Origin: JAHEEL01 sp963785245 | GTDB taxonomy: Bacteria > Actinomycetota > Acidimicrobiia > Spongiisociales > UBA5794 | Assembly (NCBI GenBank): GCA_963785245.1 | Contig: CAWAUO010000012.1 | Span: forward strand, 62,001 to 126,000 | Reading direction: 5' to 3' | DNA: 64,000 bases | In this document: positions 1 through 7,809 of the stretch, one piece after another | Layout of the letters: each line of letters opens with the position of its first letter | How positions within the stretch are numbered: position 1 is the first letter of the stretch | Notes under the pieces: generated by a model | Databases searched by the model: none | Told to the model about the DNA's origin: nothing | What the model saw: the letters and a program-made list of their open reading frames with translations, nothing else | Made by a program: the position numbers and the translations under genes

Positions 1-161
1 ATGATCGGGAAGCCGAGCGCGTCGCCGGCGAGAAACTCTTCGGTGCGTTCGGATGATCGGTTGTAGACGGCGACGGTGGAACCGTGGTCTGCAATGTTCA
101 GGGCGAGGTTTCGACCCATGACGGCGAGGCCGATGAGTCCGAGGTCGGCGTATTGGGGCAT
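1..161 (-). CDS. gnd: 6-phosphogluconate dehydrogenase, N-terminal part (cut by window edge)
   Basis: Only the first 53 or so codons are inside the window, starting at ATG 161. The peptide opens MPQYADLGLIGLAVMGRNL and continues ALNIADHGSTVAVYNRS, the NADP-binding Rossmann start typical of Gnd (GLAVMGxNLALN). The enzyme oxidatively decarboxylates 6-phosphogluconate to ribulose-5-phosphate in the cytoplasmic pentose phosphate pathway. A TACCGT box (168-173) lies exactly 6 nt before the ATG, so the transcript may be leaderless. The C-terminal catalytic part is not visible, so the long and short Gnd classes cannot be told apart. Confidence 0.9.
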   Translation of the reverse strand, partial: MPQYADLGLIGLAVMGRNLALNIADHGSTVAVYNRSSERTEEFLAGDALGFPI

Positions 162-177
162 GGGATGACGGTAGTCG

Positions 178-1668
178 TCATGCGGGGAGCTGTTCACCGA
201 AGAGCCAGACGTCGAACAGTCGGGTGAGGTCGTTCCCAGAGATCTCCTCAGCCACTGCGATGAAGTCGTCGGTCGTCACGTTGCCGTTCGTGTAGCGGTC
301 CACGTAGGTGCGCATGGTCTCGAAGAACAGGTCGTCTCCGACTTCGTCGCGAAGGGCAACGAGGACGAATGCGCCGCGCTGATAGACGCTGCTGTCGAAG
401 AGGTCGTTGGGCGATGGCGTGCCGGGTGGGCCGTATTGGGCGATCCGGGCCGCCTCCATGCGGTTGGCGATCTCCTCCCGGTAGGCGCTGGACCCGTGGC
501 GGTCTTCTACCCACAGCAGTTCGGCATAGGTGGCGAATCCTTCATTCAGCCAGATGTCGCTCCACTGTCCGACGGAGACGGCGTCGCCGAACCACTGGTG
601 GGCGAGTTCGTGGACCAGCACGTACTCGAAGTATGGGGCGTCGACCATGGCCCGCCCGAAGACGGAAAGCGTCTGATTCTCGAGCGCGCCCGGGAACCCG
701 CCAACGACCGCTATGCCGTATTGATCGAACGGGTACGGGCCGAACGCGGACTCGAGGACCTGCACCATCTCACCCGTGGACTCGAGTGCCGCCAGTTGTT
801 GCGTGGTGAGATCGGGAGGGAGCACGTTCCTGATGGGAATCCCGGCTGCGACCGACGCGACAGGGTCGTCGGAGATCTCCAGATCGCGGCTGATGACGAC
901 CGTTGCGAGATAGGGCGCCATCGGGCTGGCCATGACCCAGTAGAACGTCGACGTCGTTGGGTGCTCAACGACGTCCACGAGATCCCCGTTGGCTGCCGCG
1001 CTGAAGCCGTCCGGCACGGTCACGGCGAATGAGAACACTGCTTTGTCGAGGGGGTGATCGTTCGCGGGGAACCACGAGTGCGCGGCATCCGGTTCGGCTA
1101 CGACGAACTGTTCCCCGGAGGGGCCGCTGAACCATCCGATGGGGAACGGCGTGGCGTCCGATTCCTTCGGCGCCGGAACACCCCGGTAGTCCATCGCGAC
1201 CGCGAACACCTCACCGGCCGGAATCTCGACCGGTCCGATGATGAGTTCGTCAACGGATCGCTGGAACGCGGTCGGTTCGCCGTTGACGGTGAGACGCTCG
1301 ATCTCCCATCCCGAGAAGTCGAGGTTGAAGGATGAGAGGTTCTCGGTCGCTCTCGCATCGATCGTGATGGACGACGAGACGGAACCGTTGGCGCTGTACT
1401 CGAGGTCGAGGTCATAGGCGCTGACGTCGTAGCCGCCGTTCCCGAGCGATGGGTAGTAGATATCGCCAATTCCCGCCGCCCCAGCCGAGTACTCACCGGA
1501 CTCGATCACCGTCGATGTGGACGGCACGCTCGTCGAGGCTGTGGTCGTGGAGGAAGCCACAATGGGTGTCGACGTCGCCGATGACGTGTCGGCGGACGTG
1601 CCGCTACACGACGCTGTCAGCACTCCGAGCGCAACACATCCAGCGAGTGTTCTGGCGAACCGCCTCAT
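178..1668 (-). CDS. M1-family metallopeptidase, lipoprotein
   Basis: 496 aa. The first 20 residues form a lipoprotein signal ending in LTAS-C21, followed by a Ser/Thr-rich linker to about residue 58, so the enzyme is probably tethered outside the membrane. The catalytic core has a GALENQ exopeptidase-like motif (about 327-332), the zinc motif HELAH (353-357) and the third ligand in NEGFA (about 375-379), as in M1 aminopeptidases. It is shorter than the roughly 850-aa PepN enzymes and lacks their C-terminal helical domain. The reading frame is open upstream to 1911 inside leuB, but the signal peptide and a TACGGT box 7 nt upstream favour the ATG at 1668. The substrate is unknown. Confidence 0.85.
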   Translation of the reverse strand: MRRFARTLAGCVALGVLTASCSGTSADTSSATSTPIVASSTTTASTSVPSTSTVIESGEYSAGAAGIGDIYYPSLGNGGYDVSAYDLDLEYSANGSVSSSITIDARATENLSSFNLDFSGWEIERLTVNGEPTAFQRSVDELIIGPVEIPAGEVFAVAMDYRGVPAPKESDATPFPIGWFSGPSGEQFVVAEPDAAHSWFPANDHPLDKAVFSFAVTVPDGFSAAANGDLVDVVEHPTTSTFYWVMASPMAPYLATVVISRDLEISDDPVASVAAGIPIRNVLPPDLTTQQLAALESTGEMVQVLESAFGPYPFDQYGIAVVGGFPGALENQTLSVFGRAMVDAPYFEYVLVHELAHQWFGDAVSVGQWSDIWLNEGFATYAELLWVEDRHGSSAYREEIANRMEAARIAQYGPPGTPSPNDLFDSSVYQRGAFVLVALRDEVGDDLFFETMRTYVDRYTNGNVTTDDFIAVAEEISGNDLTRLFDVWLFGEQLPA

Positions 1669-1713
1669 GTCCTGAACCGTAGGGCAGATCTCCGCAACCC
1701 GCGACGACAGTCC

Positions 1714-1727
1714 TGCCGGCGACCGGC
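1714..1727. repeat. short heptamer repeat (2 units) between leuB and the M1 peptidase
   Basis: Two units tgccggc-gaccggc lie in the 68-bp gap. The same GACYGGC-type heptamer recurs in tandem at 4371-4398 and 15544-15564. Confidence 0.4.
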
Positions 1728-1736
1728 GACCTCTCC

Positions 1737-2789
1737 CTACATCGCGATGGCCCGCGCCACCGCGTTCCCCATCTCGTTGGTGGACGCCGTCGGTCCCGAA
1801 CCGGCGATGTCCGCCGTGCGGAGGCCGGCGGAGAGCACATCTTCCACGGCCTGGTCGATGGCGGCTGCAGCCTCCGGAAGGTCGAGGGAGTAGCGCAAGG
1901 CCATAGCGCACGCCAGGATCGTGGCAAGCGGGTTTGCGAGGTCCTCGCCCGCGATGTCGGGTGCAGATCCATGGACGGGTTCGTACAAGCCGGGGGTGCC
2001 GTCTCCGAGGGAGGCGGAGGGGAGGAGGCCGAGTGATCCCGGCAGCATGGAGGCTTCATCGGTGAGGATGTCGCCGAAGAGGTTCCCGGTGACGACAACG
2101 TCGAAGTCCCGCGGGCGTGAAAGGAGATGCATGGCCATAGCGTCAACGAGCACCACTTCGAACTCCACATCCGGGAACTCCTCGGTGACGACCCGTTCTG
2201 CGGTGCGGCGCCAGAGACGCGAGACCTCCAGTACGTTCGCCTTGTCGACCGACGTGACCTTGCCGCGTCTGAGGCGTGCTGCTTCTCCCGCCATCCGAAC
2301 GACCCTTTCGACTTCCGCAACGGAGTAGACCATCTCGTTGCGAGCCACGGTGCCGTCCTCCGAGAGTGAGGAAGGCCCGAAGTAGATGCCCCCGGTCAGT
2401 TCGCGAACGAACATGATGTCGACACCGACCGCGTCCCTCAGGGGAGATGCGGTTGGGAAGTGCACCTGGATGGGGCGGAGATTGGCGTAGAGCCCGAGTT
2501 GGGCCCGGATGCCGAGCAGTCCATCTTCGGGTCGTGTCTTCGCCAACGGATCATCCCACTTCGGACCGCCCACGGCGCCGAGGATGACGGCGTCGGCGCC
2601 GCGGCACGCCTCAACGGTTGAGGTCGGCAGCGGATCGCCGGTGGCATCGATTGCGGCGCCGCCGATGAGGCGGTCTTCGAACGTGAACGTGAGCCCGAAT
2701 CGTGCAGCGACCGCCTCGAGAACCTTGCGGCCCTCTGCAACGACCTCAGGGCCGATTCCATCGCCAGGGAGCAGAACGAAATGGCTCAT
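1737..2789 (-). CDS. leuB: 3-isopropylmalate dehydrogenase
   Basis: 350 aa, normal length. It oxidatively decarboxylates (2R,3S)-3-isopropylmalate with NAD in leucine synthesis. The N-terminus LLPGDGIGPEVVAEG, the motif GAVGGPKWD, RELTGGIYFG (substrate loop), DKANVLEVSRLWR and GNLFGDILTDEAS are all present, as is the NAD-binding signature around GLYEPVHGSAPDIAG. The ATG overlaps the leuA stop by 4 nt, so the two are probably translationally coupled at the end of the ilvB-ilvN-ilvC-leuA-leuB run. leuC and leuD are not in the window. Confidence 0.96.
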   Translation of the reverse strand: MSHFVLLPGDGIGPEVVAEGRKVLEAVAARFGLTFTFEDRLIGGAAIDATGDPLPTSTVEACRGADAVILGAVGGPKWDDPLAKTRPEDGLLGIRAQLGLYANLRPIQVHFPTASPLRDAVGVDIMFVRELTGGIYFGPSSLSEDGTVARNEMVYSVAEVERVVRMAGEAARLRRGKVTSVDKANVLEVSRLWRRTAERVVTEEFPDVEFEVVLVDAMAMHLLSRPRDFDVVVTGNLFGDILTDEASMLPGSLGLLPSASLGDGTPGLYEPVHGSAPDIAGEDLANPLATILACAMALRYSLDLPEAAAAIDQAVEDVLSAGLRTADIAGSGPTASTNEMGNAVARAIAM

Positions 2790-4321
2790 GATCCCGCCAC
2801 CTCTGAGGTGCCGTTCCGGTCGGCAAGCGCCTTGTTGAGGGACGCGACGAATGCCCGAGCCGAGCCCTCGACGACGTCGGTCGAGATGCCGCGACCTGAA
2901 TACGTGAGCGGGCCGATCTGGATGATGACGTTCACCTCCGCCATGGCGTCGGCCCCGGACGTGAACGGGTTCACCCGGTAGTCGAGGAGGATCGCTGGGA
3001 AGCCAAACGCGTCCTGCAGAGCGACGAACGCGGCGTTCACCATGCCGTCGCCCTCTGCCGTCACCTCGGACTCTTCGCCACCGCGGACAATACGCACCGT
3101 GGCGACCGGCGTTTCTCGATCGCCACCGCTGAGGTGCAAGCCAATCAGTTGGACCTTGTCGGTTGATCGGTCGGTTTCAATCTCGATGAGCGCGCGCAGC
3201 CCCGCTTCGCCAATCTCGCCCTTGCGATCGGCGAGTTCCTTGAAACGATCGAACGCACGCCTGAACGATTCGTCGTCGAGCTCGACACCGAGCTTGGTGA
3301 GCGCGTCGGCGAACGCAGCGCGACCCGAATGCTTGCCGAGCACGAGTTGCGACTCTTGCCCAACATCGCTCGGGTCCATGATCTCGTACGTCTCGCGATT
3401 CTTCAGCACGCCGTGCTGGTGGATCCCCGACTCGTGGGCGAAGGCGTTTCTGCCGACCACTGCCTTGTTGAACTGCACGGGGTAACCCGTCAAGCGCGAG
3501 ACAAGCCGAGAGGTCTCGAAGATTTCCGTGGTGTCTGCCTGGATCTCCACGTTGAAGAAGTCCTGGCGGGTCTTGATCGCCATGATGATCTCTTCGGTCG
3601 ACGTGTTGCCGGCGCGTTCTCCGATACCGTTGATGGCACCCTCGATCTGCCTTGCACCCGCGTGGATCGCCGACAGCGAGTTTGCCACCGCAAGGCCGAG
3701 GTCGTCGTGACAATGCGTTGAGATGATGACGTCCTCGTTGCCGGCCCGAACGTCGGCATACACGCGCTCCATGAGCGCCACGAAGTCGGCGGGCATGGCG
3801 TACCCGACGGTGTCGGGGATGTTGATGGTCGTGGCGCCGGCGGCGACGGCGATACGGCATGCCTCGACCACGAAGTCCTGGTCGGAGCGCGTTGCGTCCT
3901 GGGGTGAGAACTCCACGTCGTCGACATAGCCCCGGGCTCGCGTGACGCCCTCTCTGATCGAATCCAGGACCTCGGCCGGCGTCTTGCGGAGCATCTGCTC
4001 CATGTGGATCGGCGAGGTCGAGGTGAAGACGTGGATGCGGTATCGTTCGGCCGCGGCGAGGGCATCGGCCGCCCGGTCGATGTCGTTGGGCACGGTACGG
4101 GCCAACGACGCGATCACAGGGCCGCGTACCTCGGTGGCGATGCGCCGCACCGCCTCATAGTCACCGGGCGAGGACGCTGCAAAGCCGGCTTCGATGACGT
4201 CGACCTTGAGTCGAGCCAGCTGCGATGCGATCGCGACCTTGTCGTCGGGCGACAGAGCGATTCCCGGAGCCTGCTCGCCGTCGCGAAGCGTCGTATCGAA
4301 GATGACGAGACGATCGCTCAT
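2786..4321 (-). CDS. leuA: 2-isopropylmalate synthase
   Basis: 511 aa. It condenses acetyl-CoA with 2-oxoisovalerate, the first committed step of leucine synthesis. The TIM-barrel domain begins FDTTLRDGEQAPG and carries the metal-binding HCHDDLGLAVANS and NGIGERAGNTSTEE. The last 130 or so residues form the LeuA dimer (leucine feedback) domain, with G-DGMVNAAFVAL and a GRGISTDVVEGSARAF ending. This is the roughly 510-aa bacterial form rather than the longer actinobacterial LeuA2 form. Homocitrate or citramalate synthase is the main alternative, but leuB directly downstream supports LeuA. An 88-bp gap to ilvC holds heptamer repeats. Confidence 0.93.
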   Translation of the reverse strand: MSDRLVIFDTTLRDGEQAPGIALSPDDKVAIASQLARLKVDVIEAGFAASSPGDYEAVRRIATEVRGPVIASLARTVPNDIDRAADALAAAERYRIHVFTSTSPIHMEQMLRKTPAEVLDSIREGVTRARGYVDDVEFSPQDATRSDQDFVVEACRIAVAAGATTINIPDTVGYAMPADFVALMERVYADVRAGNEDVIISTHCHDDLGLAVANSLSAIHAGARQIEGAINGIGERAGNTSTEEIIMAIKTRQDFFNVEIQADTTEIFETSRLVSRLTGYPVQFNKAVVGRNAFAHESGIHQHGVLKNRETYEIMDPSDVGQESQLVLGKHSGRAAFADALTKLGVELDDESFRRAFDRFKELADRKGEIGEAGLRALIEIETDRSTDKVQLIGLHLSGGDRETPVATVRIVRGGEESEVTAEGDGMVNAAFVALQDAFGFPAILLDYRVNPFTSGADAMAEVNVIIQIGPLTYSGRGISTDVVEGSARAFVASLNKALADRNGTSEVAGS

Positions 4322-4370
4322 GTGCGACTCCGGGTTCCCTCGAGCGGCATCGTGATGCCGGGGATCTTCG

Positions 4371-4398
4371 GACTGGCGACTGGCGACCGGCGACTGGC
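4371..4398. repeat. four tandem GACYGGC heptamers between ilvC and leuA
   Basis: The units are gactggc, gactggc, gaccggc and gactggc, followed by a diverged aacccgg. They lie in the 88-bp ilvC-leuA spacer of the operon and so would be transcribed. Related tandem heptamers occur at 1714-1727 and 15544-15564, always outside genes. Confidence 0.7.
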
Positions 4399-4409
4399 AA
4401 CCCGGTTGC

Positions 4410-5423
4410 TCATACGTCGTCGGCCGGGATCTTCTCGACCAGGAACGGCATCATGGCCCTCAGATCGCGCCCGACCCGCTCGACCGGATGGTCGGCGACC
4501 GCTGCCCGCTGCCCCAGGAGATTCGGAGCGCCGGCCCGGTATTCGTCCATCCACTCCTGTGCAAACTGGCCCGACTGGATCTCGTCGAGAATCGTACGCA
4601 TCTCGGCCTTGGTCTCATCGGTGACGATGCGGGGCCCGCGGGTGATGTCGCCGTATTCGGCCGTGTCGGAGACGGAGTGACGCATCCAGGCGATGCCACC
4701 TTCGAAGAGCAGGTCCACGATTAGCTTCAGTTCGTGGAGCACCTCGAAGTACGCCATCTCTTCCGGATAGCCGGCCTCGGTGAGGGTCTCGAATGCGGCG
4801 CGAATCATCGAGTCGACGCCGCCGCACAGAATGACCTGCTCGCCGAACAGATCGGTCTCGGTCTCGTCCTTGAACGTCGTCTCGATGACCCCGGCGCGGG
4901 TTCCGCCGATGGCGTGGGCATACGACAGGGCGAGAGCGTGGGCGCTGCCCGAAGCGTCCTGGTGAATGGCGACGAGCGCCGGCACACCGCTTCCCTCGAC
5001 ATACTGGCGACGCACGAGATGACCGGGGCCCTTGGGGGCAACCATGGCGACATCGACGTCGGCGGGAGGCGTGATGTATCCGAAGTGGACGTTGAAGCCG
5101 TGGGCGAACAGGAGGAGGTCGCCTGGGTTGAGGTTCGGTGCGATGACTTCGTTGTAGAGATCGGACTGGATCTGGTCGGGGACGAGCACCATGATCACGT
5201 CGGCCCATGTGGCCGCCGTTGCGGGATCGACGACCTCGAGGCCGGCTTCCCTCGCTCGGGTAGCCCGGCTCGACCCTTCCCTGAGGCCCACAACAACGTC
5301 GATGCCCGAGTCCTTGAGATTCATAGCATGGGCGTGGCCCTGGCTCCCGAAGCCGATCACGGCGACCTTGCGCTGGGCAATCAGCGTCGGGTCGGCGTCC
5401 CCTTCGTAGTACATGGTTGGCAT
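4410..5423 (-). CDS. ilvC: ketol-acid reductoisomerase (class I)
   Basis: 337 aa, the short class I length. It isomerises and reduces 2-acetolactate (or 2-aceto-2-hydroxybutyrate) with NADPH in valine, leucine and isoleucine synthesis. The dinucleotide fold GFGSQGHAHAMNL sits at about residues 24-36. Mg-binding acidic residues are seen in KDETETDLFGEQ and FEVLHELKLIVDLL. It follows ilvN after only 9 nt, the usual actinobacterial ilvBNC order. Confidence 0.97.
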   Translation of the reverse strand: MPTMYYEGDADPTLIAQRKVAVIGFGSQGHAHAMNLKDSGIDVVVGLREGSSRATRAREAGLEVVDPATAATWADVIMVLVPDQIQSDLYNEVIAPNLNPGDLLLFAHGFNVHFGYITPPADVDVAMVAPKGPGHLVRRQYVEGSGVPALVAIHQDASGSAHALALSYAHAIGGTRAGVIETTFKDETETDLFGEQVILCGGVDSMIRAAFETLTEAGYPEEMAYFEVLHELKLIVDLLFEGGIAWMRHSVSDTAEYGDITRGPRIVTDETKAEMRTILDEIQSGQFAQEWMDEYRAGAPNLLGQRAAVADHPVERVGRDLRAMMPFLVEKIPADDV

Positions 5424-5432
5424 TGGGGCCTC

Positions 5433-5933
5433 CTAGGCGCTCTTGAGGTGTTTCTTGGCAGACTTCTGATCACGCGGAAGCGCGATGCGTCCGGATTTCG
5501 CGAGGGAGACGACACCGTAGGTGTTCATCAATTGCAGGAAGTCGGCGAGCCGTTCCGGGGCTCCGGTGACTTCGAACGTGATGGTGGCGACACCGACATC
5601 GACGGCGCGTGCTTCCCAGACCCTGGCCGCGTCGAGGATCTCGCCGCGGCGCTTCGGGTCGGCGTTCACACGCACCAGCATGATCTCGCGTTCGATGGCG
5701 ACCCCCGGCTCGAACTCGGTCACCTTGACGGTGTGCACGAGCTTGTAGAGCTGCTTGATGATCTGTTCCATCTCGGGCCCGTCGACGACCACGGTCATGC
5801 GCGACATGGCCGGGTCCTCCGTCGGGCCGACCGTGAGCGAGTGAATGTTGAATCCACGCCTGGCGAACATGGATGAGACGCGGGCAAGCACGCCCGGCTT
5901 GTTCTCGACGATGACGGCGATGACGTGATTCAT
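5433..5933 (-). CDS. ilvN: acetolactate synthase, small regulatory subunit
   Basis: 166 aa. It begins MNHVIAVIVENKPGVLARVSSMF, an ACT domain (about residues 3-75) that binds valine for feedback control of the IlvB catalytic subunit. The C-terminal ALS regulatory domain follows, with NADPKRRGEILDAARVW. The start overlaps the ilvB stop by 4 nt (ATGA), consistent with equimolar synthesis of the two subunits. Confidence 0.96.
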   Translation of the reverse strand: MNHVIAVIVENKPGVLARVSSMFARRGFNIHSLTVGPTEDPAMSRMTVVVDGPEMEQIIKQLYKLVHTVKVTEFEPGVAIEREIMLVRVNADPKRRGEILDAARVWEARAVDVGVATITFEVTGAPERLADFLQLMNTYGVVSLAKSGRIALPRDQKSAKKHLKSA

Positions 5934-7639
5934 GCGAGATCCTCTCTGCTCAGAATGACGTCGTCGTTCGATCCGCCTGCGGGAACCATCGGGAACACCA
6001 TGGCTTCCGGGTCGCAGGTGAACTCGACGAGAACGGGCCGGTCGTTGATCGCGAGCGCTTGTTCGATCACACCGGCAACCTCATCGGGCCGATCGGCTCG
6101 CAGGCCAACACACCCACAGGCCTCAGCGAACTTCACGAAGTCCGGCACGGTCGGTGAGAGTTCGGTCTGTGATAGGCGCCCGTCGTAGAACAGGTTCTGC
6201 CACTGCTTGACCATGCCGAGCGACTGGTTGTTCATCACGGCGATCTTGATCGGGATGTTCTCGACGGCGGCGGTGATCAACTCGGTGCCGGTCATTTGGA
6301 AGCAGCCGTCGCCGTCGATGGCGAAGACGACCTCGTCCGGCGTACCAGCCTTGGCCCCGATGGCGGCAGGTATGGCGTATCCCATCGTCCCGAGTCCACC
6401 GGAGTTGATCCACCTGCGCGGCTCCTCGAATCCCCAGAACTGGGATGCCCACATCTGGTGCTGCCCGACTCCGGCGACGATGGTGGCATCACCGCCGGTG
6501 ATGCGGTGCAGTTCCTCGATGACGTACTGCTGCTGGATCGGGCCATCGGGATCTTGCACGTAGGAGAGGGGATGCGCGCTCTGCCATCCGTGGACGGTGG
6601 CGATCCAAGCATCCCGGTCCGGCTGCGGACCGCGACGTTCCGTCTCGACGATGAGTTGGTGGAGCACCGACTTCGCGTCGCCCACGACGGGCACATCCAC
6701 CGGCCGGATCTTCCCAATCTCGGCGGGATCCACATCGACGTGGATGACCTTGGCTTCGGGGGCGAAGTGCTTCGGGTTGCCCGTGATCCGGTCATCGAAC
6801 CGGGCGCCGATGGTGATCAGCAGGTCCGAGCGCTGCATCGCCGTCGTGGCCGCGTACGTGCCGTGCATCCCCGGCATTCCGAGGTTGAGCGGACTCGAGT
6901 CGGGGAACGCGCCTCGAGCCATGAGCGTGGTGACCATCGGAACATTGAGCATCTCGGCGAATTGCTGTAGTTCTTCCGTTGCGCCTGCGGCGACGACGCC
7001 ACCACCGACGTACAGCACGGGGCGCTCCGCCCGCTCGATAAGGTCAACCGCCGCCTTCACCTGACGGGGATGGCCCTTGACCGCCGGACGGTAGCCGGGG
7101 AGTCGGACCTCGCCCGGCCGATGCCAGGTCATGGTTGCTGCGAGGACATCCTTCGGAATATCAACGAGGACCGGGCCCTTTCGGCCGGTCGATGCCAAGT
7201 GGAACGCCTCGCGAATGATGTCGGGTATCTGGTCGGCGCTCGTGATGAGTTCGTTGTGCTTCGTGGCCGGCATGGACATGCCCCACGTGTGGGCCTCCTG
7301 GAAGGCATCGTTGCCGATCGCCGTAGTCGCCACCTGTCCGGTGATCGCCACCAGAGGAACCGAGTCCATGTAGGCGTCCTGCAGTGCCGTGAGCATGTTG
7401 GTGGCTGCAGGACCGGACGTGACCACCGCCACCCCGACGCGACCCGTGGCATGCGCGTATCCCGAAGCCATGTGGCCCGCGCCTTGTTCGTGGCGGGCAA
7501 GGACGTGGCGGATGGACGAATCGAGCAGCGGGTCGTAGGCGGGGAGGATGGCACCCCCGGGCATGCCGAATACAACCTCCACTCCCTCGTGCTCGAGTGA
7601 TCGGATGAGCGCTTCCGCGCCGGTCAATTGCTCTGGCAT
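5930..7639 (-). CDS. ilvB: acetolactate synthase, large catalytic subunit
   Basis: 569 aa from ATG 7639. It is a thiamine-diphosphate enzyme that makes 2-acetolactate from two pyruvates, or 2-aceto-2-hydroxybutyrate from pyruvate and 2-oxobutyrate. The catalytic glutamate lies in RHEQGAGHMASGY, and the ThDP/Mg motif runs from GDGCFQMTGTEL to VMNNQSLG. The open frame extends to 7807, but that stretch is the leader region: the family N-terminus LTGAEALIRSLEHEGVEVVFG fits the start at 7639. Upstream lie a terminator hairpin and a branched-chain leader peptide, so attenuation control is likely. Confidence 0.97.
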   Translation of the reverse strand: MPEQLTGAEALIRSLEHEGVEVVFGMPGGAILPAYDPLLDSSIRHVLARHEQGAGHMASGYAHATGRVGVAVVTSGPAATNMLTALQDAYMDSVPLVAITGQVATTAIGNDAFQEAHTWGMSMPATKHNELITSADQIPDIIREAFHLASTGRKGPVLVDIPKDVLAATMTWHRPGEVRLPGYRPAVKGHPRQVKAAVDLIERAERPVLYVGGGVVAAGATEELQQFAEMLNVPMVTTLMARGAFPDSSPLNLGMPGMHGTYAATTAMQRSDLLITIGARFDDRITGNPKHFAPEAKVIHVDVDPAEIGKIRPVDVPVVGDAKSVLHQLIVETERRGPQPDRDAWIATVHGWQSAHPLSYVQDPDGPIQQQYVIEELHRITGGDATIVAGVGQHQMWASQFWGFEEPRRWINSGGLGTMGYAIPAAIGAKAGTPDEVVFAIDGDGCFQMTGTELITAAVENIPIKIAVMNNQSLGMVKQWQNLFYDGRLSQTELSPTVPDFVKFAEACGCVGLRADRPDEVAGVIEQALAINDRPVLVEFTCDPEAMVFPMVPAGGSNDDVILSREDLA

Positions 7640-7656
7640 GTCTTGCTCCACATACA

Positions 7657-7682
7657 GAAAACCCCCCGTGATGCACGGAGGG
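7657..7682 (-). terminator. intrinsic terminator (attenuator) ahead of ilvB
   Basis: On the minus strand ccctccgtg (7682-7674), loop cat and cacgggggg (7670-7662) form a 9-bp stem with one G-T pair, followed by ttttctg. It sits between the leader peptide and the ilvB start, where premature termination would switch the operon off. Confidence 0.75.
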
Positions 7683-7684
7683 AC

Positions 7685-7712
7685 AGGCGCACACTTCGTG
7701 GCGTGTGCGCCT
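7685..7712 (-). promoter_or_regulatory. leader hairpin overlapping the leader-peptide stop codon
   Basis: A perfect 10-bp inverted repeat, aggcgcacac / gtgtgcgcct, has an 8-nt loop. Its 5' arm on the transcript overlaps the leader-peptide stop, so a ribosome that finishes or stalls in the leader would change its folding. The loop (cacgaag on the transcript) can weakly pair with the 5' arm of the terminator (ctccgtg), offering an antiterminator. That alternative pairing is inference. Confidence 0.65.
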
Positions 7713-7764
7713 AGGTGATAAGAACTACGTACAGGTGATTGGTTGGGGTCATGTCGGTTTTCAT
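7711..7764 (-). CDS. ilvB leader peptide MKTDMTPTNHLYVVLIT
   Basis: A 17-codon frame runs from ATG 7764 to TAG 7713-7711, with an internal ATG at 7752 as an alternative start. Five of its last seven codons are Leu, Val, Val, Leu and Ile, the end products of the downstream pathway. Two hairpins follow, the second being a terminator. Leader-peptide attenuation of ilvBNC is known in Corynebacterium, and this arrangement fits that scheme. No Shine-Dalgarno is visible: the -10 at 7776-7781 puts the transcript start about 5 nt before the ATG, so translation would be nearly leaderless. Confidence 0.8.
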   Translation of the reverse strand: MKTDMTPTNHLYVVLIT

Positions 7765-7775
7765 CGGAGCGTGCG

Positions 7776-7803
7776 ATTATGGCAGGACGGGAGGACCTGT
7801 CAA
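7776..7803 (-). promoter_or_regulatory. promoter of the ilvBNC-leuAB operon
   Basis: A perfect TTGACA (7803-7798), a 16-bp spacer and CATAAT (7781-7776) on the minus strand, immediately upstream of the leader peptide. Confidence 0.8.
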
Positions 7804-7809
7804 GCACGC

